A stretch of 49,340 nucleotides of DNA from the NCBI GenBank assembly GCA_013287665.1, contig JABDDK010000009.1, positions 1 through 49,340 on the forward strand, in the 5' to 3' direction. This document shows, one piece after another, positions 8,361-15,641 of this stretch. Under the pieces are notes generated by a model. That model was given only the letters and a program-made list of their open reading frames with translations. It was not told the origin of the DNA and did not search any database. Numbering within the stretch: position 1 is the stretch's first letter; each line of letters starts with the position of its first letter. A program made the position numbers and the translations under genes. The DNA comes from Alphaproteobacteria bacterium (GTDB taxonomy: Bacteria; Pseudomonadota; Alphaproteobacteria; UBA9655).

Positions 8361-8996
8361 ATGAATAGATCTGCGCTCTTAACTCTCACCTGTTTCTTAA
8401 CTGGATGCTCAATTCTAGGGGGCGACCCGTTACCTCTATATACCCTTAAAAGTCAAACGATTGAGCCGACTCCGGTTCTCAACGACACGATTGCTATTGA
8501 TGTTCCCCTCAGCGAAGCAAGCCTCAACACTGACCGTATCGCTGTCACCTTGCCCCCCTACCAGAGGGATTACCTAGCTGATGGTCAATGGCCAGATCGT
8601 TTGCCAAAGGTCGTCCAGGAAGTCCTCATCGACAGTTTGAGTCAACGCTGGGGCGGAGCCCATATCACACGTTTGAGCGCAGGCCTACAGTCTAAGTATA
8701 TCCTGCAAACGGAAATTCAGGACTTTTCGGTTATGAATCTGGGAACGGAAAAGCCCATGGTTCATCTTAAAATCATGATGAAGCTTGTCGATTTAACTGG
8801 CAGAAAAGTCTTAACCGCTCAAACCTTTGAGGAAACCATGTGCCTGAGAAGTGCTACTGTGACAGGAATTGTGGAAGGATTTAACTGTAGCCTGCATGCC
8901 TTAATTGAAAAATCAATTCCGTGGATGGAATCTGAGTTTTTAAAAGAACGCAGTCTTAACTCCCGTAATGATAAATTGGGTCGCGAGAGCCGTTAG
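8361..8996 (+). CDS. PqiC/ABC-type transport auxiliary lipoprotein
   Basis: A 211-residue outer-envelope lipoprotein. The N-terminus has a short signal and lipobox LTGC, giving a lipidated Cys at about residue 16. The body matches the ABC-type transport auxiliary lipoprotein family (PqiC/YmbA): IDVPLSEASLNTDRIAV, then the conserved region around LADGQWPDRLPKVVQEVLIDSL. These proteins work with MCE-domain lipid transport systems between the membranes, but no mlaE/mce gene is nearby, so it is an orphan member here. Its 3' end overlaps the convergent marC gene by 57 bases. The start is the ATG at 8361; a GGAA element lies upstream. Confidence 0.78.
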   Translation: MNRSALLTLTCFLTGCSILGGDPLPLYTLKSQTIEPTPVLNDTIAIDVPLSEASLNTDRIAVTLPPYQRDYLADGQWPDRLPKVVQEVLIDSLSQRWGGAHITRLSAGLQSKYILQTEIQDFSVMNLGTEKPMVHLKIMMKLVDLTGRKVLTAQTFEETMCLRSATVTGIVEGFNCSLHALIEKSIPWMESEFLKERSLNSRNDKLGRESR

Positions 8997-9563
8997 AATA
9001 ATCCCAAACACACGGGTGATTACGTTTGATCCTGTTACACCTAGCATTTTTTGAATGAGGGAAGCAGAGCGCAGGAATCCATAGGTAATAATCATGATCA
9101 CAAGGATAATCCCCACCAAAATAGCCTGATGCATCCAGGAGGACTCGCCTTCTTGCATCAAAAGGACGACAGTCGTAAGAGCTCCAGGGCCTGAAATCAA
9201 TGGAATGGCTAAAGGAAAAACAGTGATGTCCCTTCCGCTGCTGGCTTCCTTATCCTCACCCGGTGTCGTAGATGTCATGCCTGTATGGTGAGCGATCACC
9301 ATTTCAACGGCCGCAATCATCAACAAGAATCCACCCGCAATTTGAAACGCAGCCTCAGAAATGCCCATGAGCTTCAAGAGAATTTCTCCCCCAAAGGCAA
9401 AAACAAGCAAGAGAATGAAGGAGATCCAACATGCCTTACTGGCATTCTTATTGCGGTCCTGAACGGTCATCCGCCCCGTCAGAGAAATAAAGACAGGAAC
9501 AAGCGCCACCGGATCGATGATCACTAAAAGACTGATGAATGCATTGAGGTATGAGTTAAGCAT
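8940..9563 (-). CDS. MarC-family integral membrane protein
   Basis: A 207-residue protein with six predicted membrane helices and the conserved MarC/UPF0056 blocks: IDPVALVPVF near residue 16, AGGFLLMIAAVEM, and FPLAIPLISGPGA near the middle. The family is widespread; an early claim of a role in multidrug resistance was not upheld, so the function is unknown. Length is normal. It overlaps the pqiC-like gene by 57 bases tail to tail. Its start codon is followed upstream by a 350-base non-coding region that holds a palindromic repeat. Confidence 0.88.
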   Translation of the reverse strand: MLNSYLNAFISLLVIIDPVALVPVFISLTGRMTVQDRNKNASKACWISFILLLVFAFGGEILLKLMGISEAAFQIAGGFLLMIAAVEMVIAHHTGMTSTTPGEDKEASSGRDITVFPLAIPLISGPGALTTVVLLMQEGESSWMHQAILVGIILVIMIITYGFLRSASLIQKMLGVTGSNVITRVFGIILTALATQFIITGVKTAFF

Positions 9564-9634
9564 TCTCTATTCTACAAGATGAGGAGGGCGTAATTCAAGC
9601 TCATTCATACCAGGGCAAATTAGCGGGGTGTCTT

Positions 9635-9819
9635 CACCTCTCCCCTTGTGGGAGAGGTCGCCCGAATGGGCGGGTGAGGGGTGTCGCCAACACAAATGCA
9701 TACATACAATATGTATTATGGATATCTTTATCCTTACTGACAAACAGAGAATCTTACTGATATTACGACCCCTCACCCGCCCCGAAAGGGGCGACCTCTC
9801 CCACAAGGGGAGAGGTGAT
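9635..9819. repeat. Palindromic repeat, class 1 (two long inverted arms)
   Basis: The marC to CBS-protein gap (9564-9911) holds no gene but a large inverted repeat. The left arm (9635-9686) and right arm (9766-9819) are about 50 bases each and largely complementary. Each contains a smaller palindrome (CTCTCCC..GGGAGAG) and the blocks CCCCTCACCCGCC and GGGCGACCTCTCCC. The 79-base centre is AT-rich and unrelated. A second, interrupted copy lies at 11797-12206. Several short open frames across it are repeat artefacts. Confidence 0.85.
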
Positions 9820-9852
9820 GGTGCCTCACAAATTTCATGAGGTGACACCATC
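9817..9852 (+). promoter_or_regulatory. Hairpin upstream of the CBS-domain gene
   Basis: GATGGTG-CCTCA (9817-9828) pairs with TGAGG (9838-9842) and CACCATC (9846-9852) with a 3-base bulge. It directly follows the class 1 repeat. A TATAAT hexamer lies at 9869-9874, before the gene at 9912, without a good -35 box. Role unknown. Confidence 0.4.
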
Positions 9853-9911
9853 ATTCACACTTCTTTAATATAATGCAACTATATTTAAGAAAAATAGCAT
9901 GAGGTGTGACA

Positions 9912-10364
9912 ATGCATACGACTCTTGATGTACTCATTAAAGGTAAAGGGGCCAACGTTGTTTATGGGAAACCAACGGATAGCGTCTATGAATGCGTCCT
10001 AAAAATGAAGCACGCAAGAATTGGTGGTTTGCTCATCCTTGAGAATAAGACAATCGTTGGCGTTTTTACAGAACGTGATCTTATGCTCAGTATCGTTGCT
10101 AAAAAGAGAGATCCGGAAAAAACATTGGTTTCTGAAGTCATGAACAAGGAAGTCATTTGCGTTAAACCAACCACCACGACAGAAGAAGCCATGTTCATTA
10201 TGACCGAAAAAAGAGTGCGCCACTTGCCCGTTTTGGAGGATTCAACCCTCGTTGGAATCATCTCCATTGGGGACGTCACGAAATGGCTGAGTTCAAGTCA
10301 TACGAAGCAAGCCCAAGACATTGATGATCTGATAAAGTTCATTAATAGTGGGTATAGTGGGTAG
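9912..10364 (+). CDS. CBS-domain protein
   Basis: The ATG at 9912 is preferred over a GTG two codons upstream because AGGTG lies five bases before it. The 150-residue product is a tandem CBS pair (Bateman module) and little else. The first CBS runs from about residue 8 to 65 (GGLLILENKTIVGVFTERDLM), the second from about 72 to 130 (RHLPVLEDSTLVGIISIGDV). Such stand-alone modules bind adenine nucleotides such as AMP, ATP or NADH and regulate partner proteins; many alphaproteobacteria carry one. The partner cannot be inferred from the neighbours. A terminator hairpin follows at 10401. Confidence 0.9.
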   Translation: MHTTLDVLIKGKGANVVYGKPTDSVYECVLKMKHARIGGLLILENKTIVGVFTERDLMLSIVAKKRDPEKTLVSEVMNKEVICVKPTTTTEEAMFIMTEKRVRHLPVLEDSTLVGIISIGDVTKWLSSSHTKQAQDIDDLIKFINSGYSG

Positions 10365-10365
10365 A

Positions 10366-10390
10366 TCAGTGTTCAGTGTTCAGTGTTCAG
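10366..10390. repeat. Tandem 7-bp repeat (TCAGTGT, 3.6 copies)
   Basis: TCAGTGT is repeated at 10366, 10373 and 10380, with a partial fourth copy at 10387. It begins right after the CBS gene stop and ends just before a terminator stem. A short repeat of this kind can change copy number by slippage. Confidence 0.85.
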
Positions 10391-10400
10391 TGTTCAGAAT

Positions 10401-10424
10401 GAAAGGTCGTCATTGCCAGAAGGC
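10401..10424 (+). terminator. Intrinsic terminator after the CBS gene
   Basis: A perfect 10-bp stem, CGTCATTGCC (10401-10410) and GGCAATGACG (10415-10424), with an AGAA tetraloop, followed by ATTTTC. The convergent DUF4870 gene ends at 10438, so the stem may serve both strands, although the minus-strand side lacks a good U run. Confidence 0.75.
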
Positions 10425-10437
10425 AATGACGATTTTC

Positions 10438-10878
10438 CTAAACAAAACGAATCGAAAGCGGATAGCGATAGATACCGCCGTCTTGTGCCTTTAGGGACGC
10501 AACGATAATAAATATGAATTGCATCAGTATTAATAACGGAATGAGTATAAATCCAATAAATATAAATATGAGCAAGAATGCTACAAACATATATATTGTA
10601 AAACTTATTTGGAAGTTCAAAGATTCTTTACCTTGAGCATCAATAAAGGAGGACTCCTCCCGTTTCATCAGCCAAATAATGAGGGGGCCGATAATATTTC
10701 CAAAGGGTACGACATAACCCGCAAAAGCAGCTAAATGACAGAACATCCCCCAATTTCTTTCATCCTTTGACACCTTTGGTTTTGAGTGAGAGACGACTTT
10801 CTCTTGCACTGATTTCTTAGGGGCTTTTTTGACGGGGGTCGCTTTTTTCTTAGGCTTTATTGTTTTTTTCTCGGCCAT
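10438..10878 (-). CDS. DUF4870 (Tic20-like) membrane protein with Lys-rich N-terminus
   Basis: The start is set at the ATG at 10876-10878, preceded by AGAGGT; an ATG 11 codons upstream lacks a site. The 146-residue product begins with about 40 residues rich in Lys, Ala and Pro, then has the DUF4870 domain: NWGMFCHLAAFAGYVVPFGN, IIGPLIIWLMKR, and FIDAQGKESLNFQISF, with three or four membrane helices. DUF4870 proteins are small membrane proteins without an assigned function. The basic tail, probably cytoplasmic, might contact nucleic acid or acidic lipid, which is speculation. Confidence 0.82.
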   Translation of the reverse strand: MAEKKTIKPKKKATPVKKAPKKSVQEKVVSHSKPKVSKDERNWGMFCHLAAFAGYVVPFGNIIGPLIIWLMKREESSFIDAQGKESLNFQISFTIYMFVAFLLIFIFIGFILIPLLILMQFIFIIVASLKAQDGGIYRYPLSIRFV

Positions 10879-10948
10879 TTTTTTACCTCTTTTTTTCTTT
10901 GACTTTATCATTTCTGCCTAAAATTTCAAAGCAGTAAATATTAAACAA

Positions 10949-10983
10949 CTTACCACCCGACAGTGAATACGTCGGATGGTAAG
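10949..10983 (-). terminator. Terminator-like hairpin after the secreted repeat protein gene
   Basis: CTTACCA-C-CCGAC (10949-10961) pairs with GTCGG-A-TGGTAAG (10971-10983), 12 base pairs with one mismatch and a 9-base loop. On the minus strand it is followed by TTGTTT. It lies 12 bases past the stop codon of the gene at 10995. Confidence 0.65.
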
Positions 10984-10994
10984 GATGTTTGTCA

Positions 10995-11675
10995 TTACTT
11001 CACGTCTTCAACAACGGCACCCTCAACTTTACCATTAATTTTTGCTGTTGAACTTTTCTTAATCACGCCTTTTCCAGATTCGAAAACAATATTTCCTGTA
11101 ATATTATTCTCGCCTTTTAAGGTAAGGACTTGAGGCTTTGAGGGAACATTTTTAACATTAATATTATTTGCATGTACGTTTTCAAAATTAATTTCCGTGC
11201 CCGTAAACGTCAAGTCATTGAATTTACTATTTTGAGCGCTTAAAGCCCCTGTTATGTCAAAGTGACCCGTTACTTCAATATAGGAAACGTCGGCATTCCC
11301 TTTTTGGGTAAACTGATCGATCCTCACATTTGAAGCCTTGAACTCTCCTGTTTGAGTTAAATTCTTGAATATCCCATTATTGCCTTTCACAGGACCGGTA
11401 AAGGTAGCGTCACCTGAGACAATCAATGAGTCAAATGTTGTTGGCCCAGAAACAGTTAAAGAGGTCGTCTCAACATAAGCAAATGTAGAAGGTCCGATCA
11501 CATTGAGAGTCTTTGCTTTGACATGGTCAAGGGTTGTTGGACCTGAAAATGAGCTGTCCCCAAGAACCTTATTGGTGAGATTCGTCATACCCGTAAAGCT
11601 CTGTTGTTGCGTTTCTGCTAAAGCTGGTTGAAGTGAAAGGAAAATAGCTGTGAGTAAATAAATGGGTTTTTTCAT
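10995..11675 (-). CDS. Secreted repeat protein, probable beta-solenoid
   Basis: A 226-residue protein with a clear Sec signal peptide (hydrophobic core to PALA, cleaved near residue 20). The mature part is built of degenerate units of roughly 18-22 residues around short hydrophobic strands and small residues: SGPTTLDHVKAKTLNVIG, GPSTFAYVETTSLTV, SGPTTFDSLIVSGDATF, and related later turns (TGPVKGNNGIFKNL, TGHFDITGALSAQNSKF). It is rich in Thr, Asn, Gly and Val, with no cysteine. This pattern fits a right-handed beta-helix similar in style to bactofilins or adhesin stalks, though it is exported. An excellent promoter lies directly upstream and a terminator follows, so it is a single-gene unit. 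Function unknown; surface or periplasmic scaffold is a guess. Confidence 0.75.
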   Translation of the reverse strand: MKKPIYLLTAIFLSLQPALAETQQQSFTGMTNLTNKVLGDSSFSGPTTLDHVKAKTLNVIGPSTFAYVETTSLTVSGPTTFDSLIVSGDATFTGPVKGNNGIFKNLTQTGEFKASNVRIDQFTQKGNADVSYIEVTGHFDITGALSAQNSKFNDLTFTGTEINFENVHANNINVKNVPSKPQVLTLKGENNITGNIVFESGKGVIKKSSTAKINGKVEGAVVEDVK

Positions 11676-11700
11676 TGTTGTCTCCTATTGTTTTTCTTGG

Positions 11701-11729
11701 ATGATACACTTTTCCTAAGAGATTGACAA
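11701..11729 (-). promoter_or_regulatory. Promoter of the secreted repeat protein gene
   Basis: On the minus strand TTGTCA (11724-11729) and TATCAT (11701-11706) have exactly 17 bases between them. The start codon at 11675 follows an AGGAGA site. This is one of the best sigma-70 matches in the window. Confidence 0.65.
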
Positions 11730-11796
11730 GAAAAGGATATCCCTCTCCCAGGGTCACCTCCTGAAAATCGTATATTCTTTCTTAAGGACGAAGTCC

Positions 11797-12206
11797 TTCA
11801 CCTCTTCCCTACGTGGGAGAGGTCGACGCGCAGCGGCGGGTGAGGGGGATATGACTTTAATGAAATGTCAATGAACATTGCGTACGGCTTACCCCTCACC
11901 CGCCCTAAAGGGCGACTGCCATTAAGTTAAGGAAAAATGCCCACCACCTGGGTCGTCCCGGAAACAAGAATATCTTGAGCGAAGCTCAAGTTTTCTTGTT
12001 GTCCGGGATCCAGGGAAAAAACTCATTGCGAAGCAATGGTGACTGATCTTCTCTCAAAATAAAGTTAAATTGCTCCGCAATAAGTAGTTGTCCTGGATCC
12101 CCGACCCGCGCTTCGCGCTCTCGAGGACGACCCTAGGGGTGGGCAGTTTGCTTAACTTAATGGCAGTGGCCCTAAAGGGCGACCTCTCCCACAAGGGGAG
12201 AGGTGA
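11797..12206. repeat. Palindromic repeat, class 1, interrupted by a MITE
   Basis: Second copy of the class 1 repeat. The left arm is 11797-11848. The right arm starts at 11890 and breaks at 11914, where the MITE at 11915-12168 is inserted, then resumes at 12169-12206. The 13 bases GCCCTAAAGGGCG are present on both sides of the insert (11902-11914 and 12169-12181), as expected for a target duplication. The right-hand part contains the last codons and the stop of miaB. The 11676-12171 gap contains no gene. Confidence 0.88.
11915..12168. mobile_element. MITE-like palindromic element, copy R1
   Basis: A 254-base non-coding element with terminal inverted repeats ACTGCCATTAAGTTAAG (left, from 11915) and CTTAACTTAATGGCAGT (right, ending 12167). 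Inside are GTCGTCCCGG, a hairpin around CTTGAGCGAAGCTCAAG, GGATCCAGG, and an ATTGCGAAGCAAT stem. Related copies lie at 30687 and 38977. Flanked by a 13-bp direct repeat. It has no transposase; mobilisation in trans is inferred. The right half differs from the other two copies. Confidence 0.85.
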
Positions 12207-13536
12207 CGATCGACCCCGTCACACTATTTGCAAATGCCTTTTCAATGACAACATCAACTGTCTGACCAAAAAGCCGAGGGTGAGCCTCAACGTAAACGGA
12301 TTGAAGATAGGGTGTCTTCCCTAAGTACTGACCATCGGTTTTACCCTTTCGATCGAGTAACACAGGCATTGTCTTCCCTATCGTTCCCTCATTAAAAGCT
12401 TGTTGTTGTTGATTCAACAGCTCTTGAAGACGTGCCAGCCGTTCTGTCTTAACATCCTCAGGAACTTGGTTGTCCATAACCGCACCCGGTGTTCCTATGC
12501 GAGGACTATATTTAAAAGAATAGGCTTGAGAAAACCCAACCTCACGAACAAGATTTAGGGTGTCTTCAAAGTCTTGCTCTGTCTCTCCTGGAAATCCAAC
12601 GATGAAATCGGATGAGAGGGCAATATCGGGACGAAACGTACGGAGCTTTTCAATAATCCCTAGATAATGCGAACGGGTGTGCTTCCGATTCATGGCTTCT
12701 AAAATGAGGTCCGACCCTGATTGAACGGGCAAATGCATAAATGGCATCACTTGAGGAATGTCCCGATGGGCAACCATCAGCTCTTCTGCCATGTCCCGAG
12801 GATGGGACGTCATGTACCGAAGTCGCGCAAGACCTGGTATGGTCGCCAAGTGCTCCATGAGCTTTCCTAAGCCCCATTCTTGTACGTTAGATTCACCATG
12901 GTAAGCATTTACATTTTGACCCAACAACGTGATTTCTTTAGCACCTTGCTTCACAAGTTGCTCAGCTTCTTCATAAATGGCTTGAACAGGCCTTGAATAC
13001 TCAGCACCGCGCGTATAGGGAACAACACAAAAGGTACAGAATTTATCGCATCCCTCTTGAATCGCAAGAAAGGCTGAAGGACCAACGTTTGAATGTGCTT
13101 CGGGCAAGTGATCAAATTTCGATTCAACAGGAAACTCAACGTCCAAAACCCCGCGTCCTGGCCCATTCTTCTTATCTTGTGAACGATGCGCACGAGCAAT
13201 CATTTCAGGGAGACGGTGATAGGTTTGTGGACCTAAGACAATATCGACGTAAGGCGCGCGACGCATGATCTCTGCCCCTTCAGCCTGACCCACGCACCCC
13301 CCAACGGCAATGATCATTTTGTCATCTTTAAAGGGGCGAATACGGCCCAGATCTGAGTAAACTTTCTCATCTGCCTTTTCCCGAATATGACAGGTATTCA
13401 GAATGACCAAGTCAGCACCTTCAGGGCCATCCACTAATTCATAGCCTAACGGTTTCAATATGTCTGCCATACGACCAGAGTCATAGACATTCATTTGGCA
13501 TCCATAGGTTTTTATATAAAGTTGTTTTTGTATCAT
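12172..13536 (-). CDS. miaB: tRNA-2-methylthio-N6-dimethylallyladenosine synthase MiaB
   Basis: A 454-residue radical SAM methylthiotransferase that adds a methylthio group to i6A37 of tRNAs reading UNN codons. The three N-terminal cluster cysteines are Cys13 (YGCQMN), Cys49 (NTCHIRE) and Cys81 (GGCVGQ). The radical SAM triad is Cys163, Cys167 and Cys170 (CDKFCTFC). A TRAM domain closes the protein (about 375-443). The last ten residues ([10 protein letters not shown]) and the stop codon are encoded by the class 1 palindromic repeat, so the natural C-terminus has been replaced or extended. Its ATG overlaps the olsA-like stop codon by four bases (ATGA), placing it last in the fur-olsB-olsA-miaB string. 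Confidence 0.96.
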   Translation of the reverse strand: MIQKQLYIKTYGCQMNVYDSGRMADILKPLGYELVDGPEGADLVILNTCHIREKADEKVYSDLGRIRPFKDDKMIIAVGGCVGQAEGAEIMRRAPYVDIVLGPQTYHRLPEMIARAHRSQDKKNGPGRGVLDVEFPVESKFDHLPEAHSNVGPSAFLAIQEGCDKFCTFCVVPYTRGAEYSRPVQAIYEEAEQLVKQGAKEITLLGQNVNAYHGESNVQEWGLGKLMEHLATIPGLARLRYMTSHPRDMAEELMVAHRDIPQVMPFMHLPVQSGSDLILEAMNRKHTRSHYLGIIEKLRTFRPDIALSSDFIVGFPGETEQDFEDTLNLVREVGFSQAYSFKYSPRIGTPGAVMDNQVPEDVKTERLARLQELLNQQQQAFNEGTIGKTMPVLLDRKGKTDGQYLGKTPYLQSVYVEAHPRLFGQTVDVVIEKAFANSVTGSIVTSPLVGEVAL

Positions 13537-14327
13537 GCTTTGAGCCTTTGCTGCGAAATTGGACTCGCAAAGGCATTGACAAGCCCTTGTTGAACAGCTG
13601 TAAAACTTGCCTGGGCGAGTTCTTTACGGGAAGCAAAATCTTGGGGGTTGAAGGGCTCGTGAAGTTCGACAACAACTTGAATTGTGCCAATTTGAACGAG
13701 CGACCAAAGATGGGGAAGGAGACTCGTGTCAGGGCTAAACCAACTGCACAATTTGCGCATGAACCTCGGCATAGCTAAACCGTCCCACCCCGCATAGCTC
13801 ACTGTAATAGGCTGAACGACAATATTTTTCTTAACAGCGACATCAAAAAAAGAACTTCCAAAAGGAAGGATCCGACAGCTATCTGATGTAGTTCCTTCAG
13901 GGAAAAGAATGAGACTCTCCCCTTTATCGAGAAATTCTAAAAGCTTGTCTGCGCCTTCCGCGATCGCATTCCGACTCCGGCTTATATAAATTGTCCCTTG
14001 ATTCGTCGCGAGCCATCCCATAATAGGCCATTTTGCAACATCATCCTTGGATACAAAACGTGCGGGTACAAAAGTTCCCAAAACAAGAATATCGATATAA
14101 CTCGAGTGATTGGCGACATAGAGAGTCGGCTTAACTGTTGAAAGTTGGCCTTTTATGATAAGCTCGTATCCTAAACACTTACGCCACGTTGAAAGGTAAA
14201 AACGGCCAAATCGAAATCCGAGTGGCTGATTTATCTTCAACAAAACCCAATAAATCGGTGTAAAAGCTAAAAAGACCAAAACGACTAAAAAAAATCGGAA
14301 AGTTGCAAGTATCGGTGCGCGTGGCAT
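13533..14327 (-). CDS. 1-acylglycerol-3-phosphate acyltransferase family, probable OlsA
   Basis: A 264-residue membrane-associated PlsC-family acyltransferase. An N-terminal hydrophobic helix (about residues 8-30) precedes the catalytic HxxxxD box (NHSSYID, His74 and Asp79) and the substrate box FPEGTTSD (142-149). The start codon overlaps the upstream gene's stop (TAATG), so the two are translationally coupled. Since that partner is an OlsB-type N-acyltransferase, the pair matches the olsBA arrangement, in which OlsA adds the second fatty acid to lyso-ornithine lipid. A general phosphatidic acid role (PlsC) is the alternative; the family call is firm, the ornithine lipid role is inference from context. 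Confidence 0.88.
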   Translation of the reverse strand: MPRAPILATFRFFLVVLVFLAFTPIYWVLLKINQPLGFRFGRFYLSTWRKCLGYELIIKGQLSTVKPTLYVANHSSYIDILVLGTFVPARFVSKDDVAKWPIMGWLATNQGTIYISRSRNAIAEGADKLLEFLDKGESLILFPEGTTSDSCRILPFGSSFFDVAVKKNIVVQPITVSYAGWDGLAMPRFMRKLCSWFSPDTSLLPHLWSLVQIGTIQVVVELHEPFNPQDFASRKELAQASFTAVQQGLVNAFASPISQQRLKA

Positions 14328-15145
14328 TAGAACCCCTCGTCCAAGGGTGTGTACCTTTGAGAATATCGCTCGGTTACGGTTTCACGTTTAACGATAATGC
14401 ATACATCTAGACAGTTAAATTCATGATCAACAGAGACACCTTCACCCACATATCCTCCGACACGCAAATAGCCTTTGATGAGAGGAGGGAGTTGACGCAT
14501 GGCCTCTTTCCGATCCACTTGATCGGCCGGCATCAAATTCATTTCTTGATAAAAAGCTGGGAGTGCTTTTGCTCTCAATTCAGGAGGAGCTAAATGGAAA
14601 TGATAGAGATAAGACAATGCCTGTTTATAGGACTCTGGATCTGTTCCTGGAAAACTCCCACATCCAAAAAGAAGTGAAACCTGGAAAAGTTGAACATAAG
14701 ATCCAATACCGCGCCATAAAAGCTGTATAGTGGGCTTTGTTCGATAACTCTTTTCGACACATGAGCGTCCGAGTTCCATGATTTGTCCGGGAAACGCGAT
14801 AATTTTGCTGATCTCAAACTCTGAAGCTGTATAATAGTCTCCGTACTCAGCCGCTGCCTCTCTCAACATAAATCGGTAGGTGCCCACAATTTTATTATGA
14901 GCATGGTCAATGACTAAAAGAACGTCACAATAATCATCAATTGGAGAAACATCTAACTTTAGACGTTCTATAGTAGGATCCGGTTTAGCCCCACATTCTT
15001 CGTAAAACACTTCATAGCGTAGTTTCTGTGCAGCCCTAATATCTTCCTCAGATTTTGCAAGGCGCACCTCTAAAGATCCTGACATCAATTTAGGAAGCGT
15101 TTTTGAAAAACGATCAAAGGGAAATGTTTTAACGTTAGACTTCAT
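14327..15145 (-). CDS. GNAT-fold N-acyltransferase, probable OlsB
   Basis: A 272-residue protein of the 'hemolysin-like' GNAT group that includes L-ornithine N-acyltransferase OlsB. Visible blocks are AQKLRYEVFYEECGA, VGTYRFML, and ELGRSCVEKSYRTKPTIQLLWRGI, which is the conserved acyl-transfer core. The predicted reaction is transfer of a 3-hydroxyacyl chain from acyl carrier protein to ornithine, giving lyso-ornithine lipid. The ATG at 15143-15145 is preferred; an in-frame TTG at 15154 is possible. It overlaps the fur stop region by 11 bases and runs into the olsA-like gene by TAATG. Substrate is by analogy. Confidence 0.82.
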   Translation of the reverse strand: MKSNVKTFPFDRFSKTLPKLMSGSLEVRLAKSEEDIRAAQKLRYEVFYEECGAKPDPTIERLKLDVSPIDDYCDVLLVIDHAHNKIVGTYRFMLREAAAEYGDYYTASEFEISKIIAFPGQIMELGRSCVEKSYRTKPTIQLLWRGIGSYVQLFQVSLLFGCGSFPGTDPESYKQALSYLYHFHLAPPELRAKALPAFYQEMNLMPADQVDRKEAMRQLPPLIKGYLRVGGYVGEGVSVDHEFNCLDVCIIVKRETVTERYSQRYTPLDEGF

Positions 15146-15578
15146 TGTGCTCAAGCTCTTTTCCAGTTCTTTTCAGTGGAACTCCGTATAATTCAAGGCG
15201 ATGACCGACTAACTGATACCCCAAATCCTGTGCAATTTCTTTTTGAAGGGCCTCTATCCGCTCATTATGAAATTCAATAATCTTACCCGTATGTGTATCA
15301 ATTAAGTGATGATGGTGCTGACAAGTTGCTTCCTCGTACCGCGATCTCCCATCACCAAAATCATGTCGACTTAAGATATTCACTTCTTCCAGTAAGCGCA
15401 AGGTCCGATAAACAGTTGCAAGGCTAATCTTTGAATCAATTTGACTCACACGTTTATGAACCGCATCAACATCAGGATGATCTTGTGCCTCAGACAAAAC
15501 ACGTACAATGATACGTCTTTGGTCGGTCATCCTTAAGCCTTTTTGTTGGCATAGTTTTTCTAAATGTGTGGAATTCAT
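15135..15578 (-). CDS. fur: Fur-family metal-responsive repressor
   Basis: The start at 15576-15578 is preferred because AAAGG precedes it and a GTG seven codons upstream lies inside the mucR terminator stem. The 147-residue protein has the Fur winged helix (LRMTDQRRIIVRVL, SLATVYRTLRLLEE) and the dimer/metal domain beginning QHHHHLID. The CxxC zinc pairs of the enterobacterial protein are replaced (HLIDTHTGKIIEF), as is usual for alphaproteobacterial Fur/Mur, so the metal (Fe or Mn) cannot be told from sequence. It heads a tight fur-olsB-olsA-miaB string with overlapping genes. Confidence 0.88.
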   Translation of the reverse strand: MNSTHLEKLCQQKGLRMTDQRRIIVRVLSEAQDHPDVDAVHKRVSQIDSKISLATVYRTLRLLEEVNILSRHDFGDGRSRYEEATCQHHHHLIDTHTGKIIEFHNERIEALQKEIAQDLGYQLVGHRLELYGVPLKRTGKELEHNEV

Positions 15579-15588
15579 AGATACCTTT

Positions 15589-15626
15589 AATAAAAACACC
15601 GATGCTGCTTAGAGCGACATCGGTGT
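15589..15626 (-). terminator. Intrinsic terminator between mucR and fur
   Basis: Reading the minus strand, ACACCGATG and CATCGGTGT (15618-15626 and 15596-15604 on the plus strand) form a perfect 9-bp stem with a 13-base loop, followed at once by TTTTTATT. It ends mucR transcription and lies only about 10 bases before the fur start codon. Confidence 0.85.
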
Positions 15627-15641
15627 CATACTGACTATAAT

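Noticed and set aside
9567-9854. Open frames on both strands across the marC-CBS gap
   Set aside because: They lie wholly in the palindromic repeat and have no ribosome site; a palindrome naturally gives mirror-image frames.
9635-12206. Possible CRISPR array from repeated GGGAGAGG/CCTCTCCC blocks
   Set aside because: The blocks are inverted, not direct, unevenly spaced and few; there are no spacers of constant length and no cas genes.
12088-12324. Plus-strand open frame overlapping the 3' end of miaB
   Set aside because: It starts inside the MITE and runs antisense through a conserved gene.
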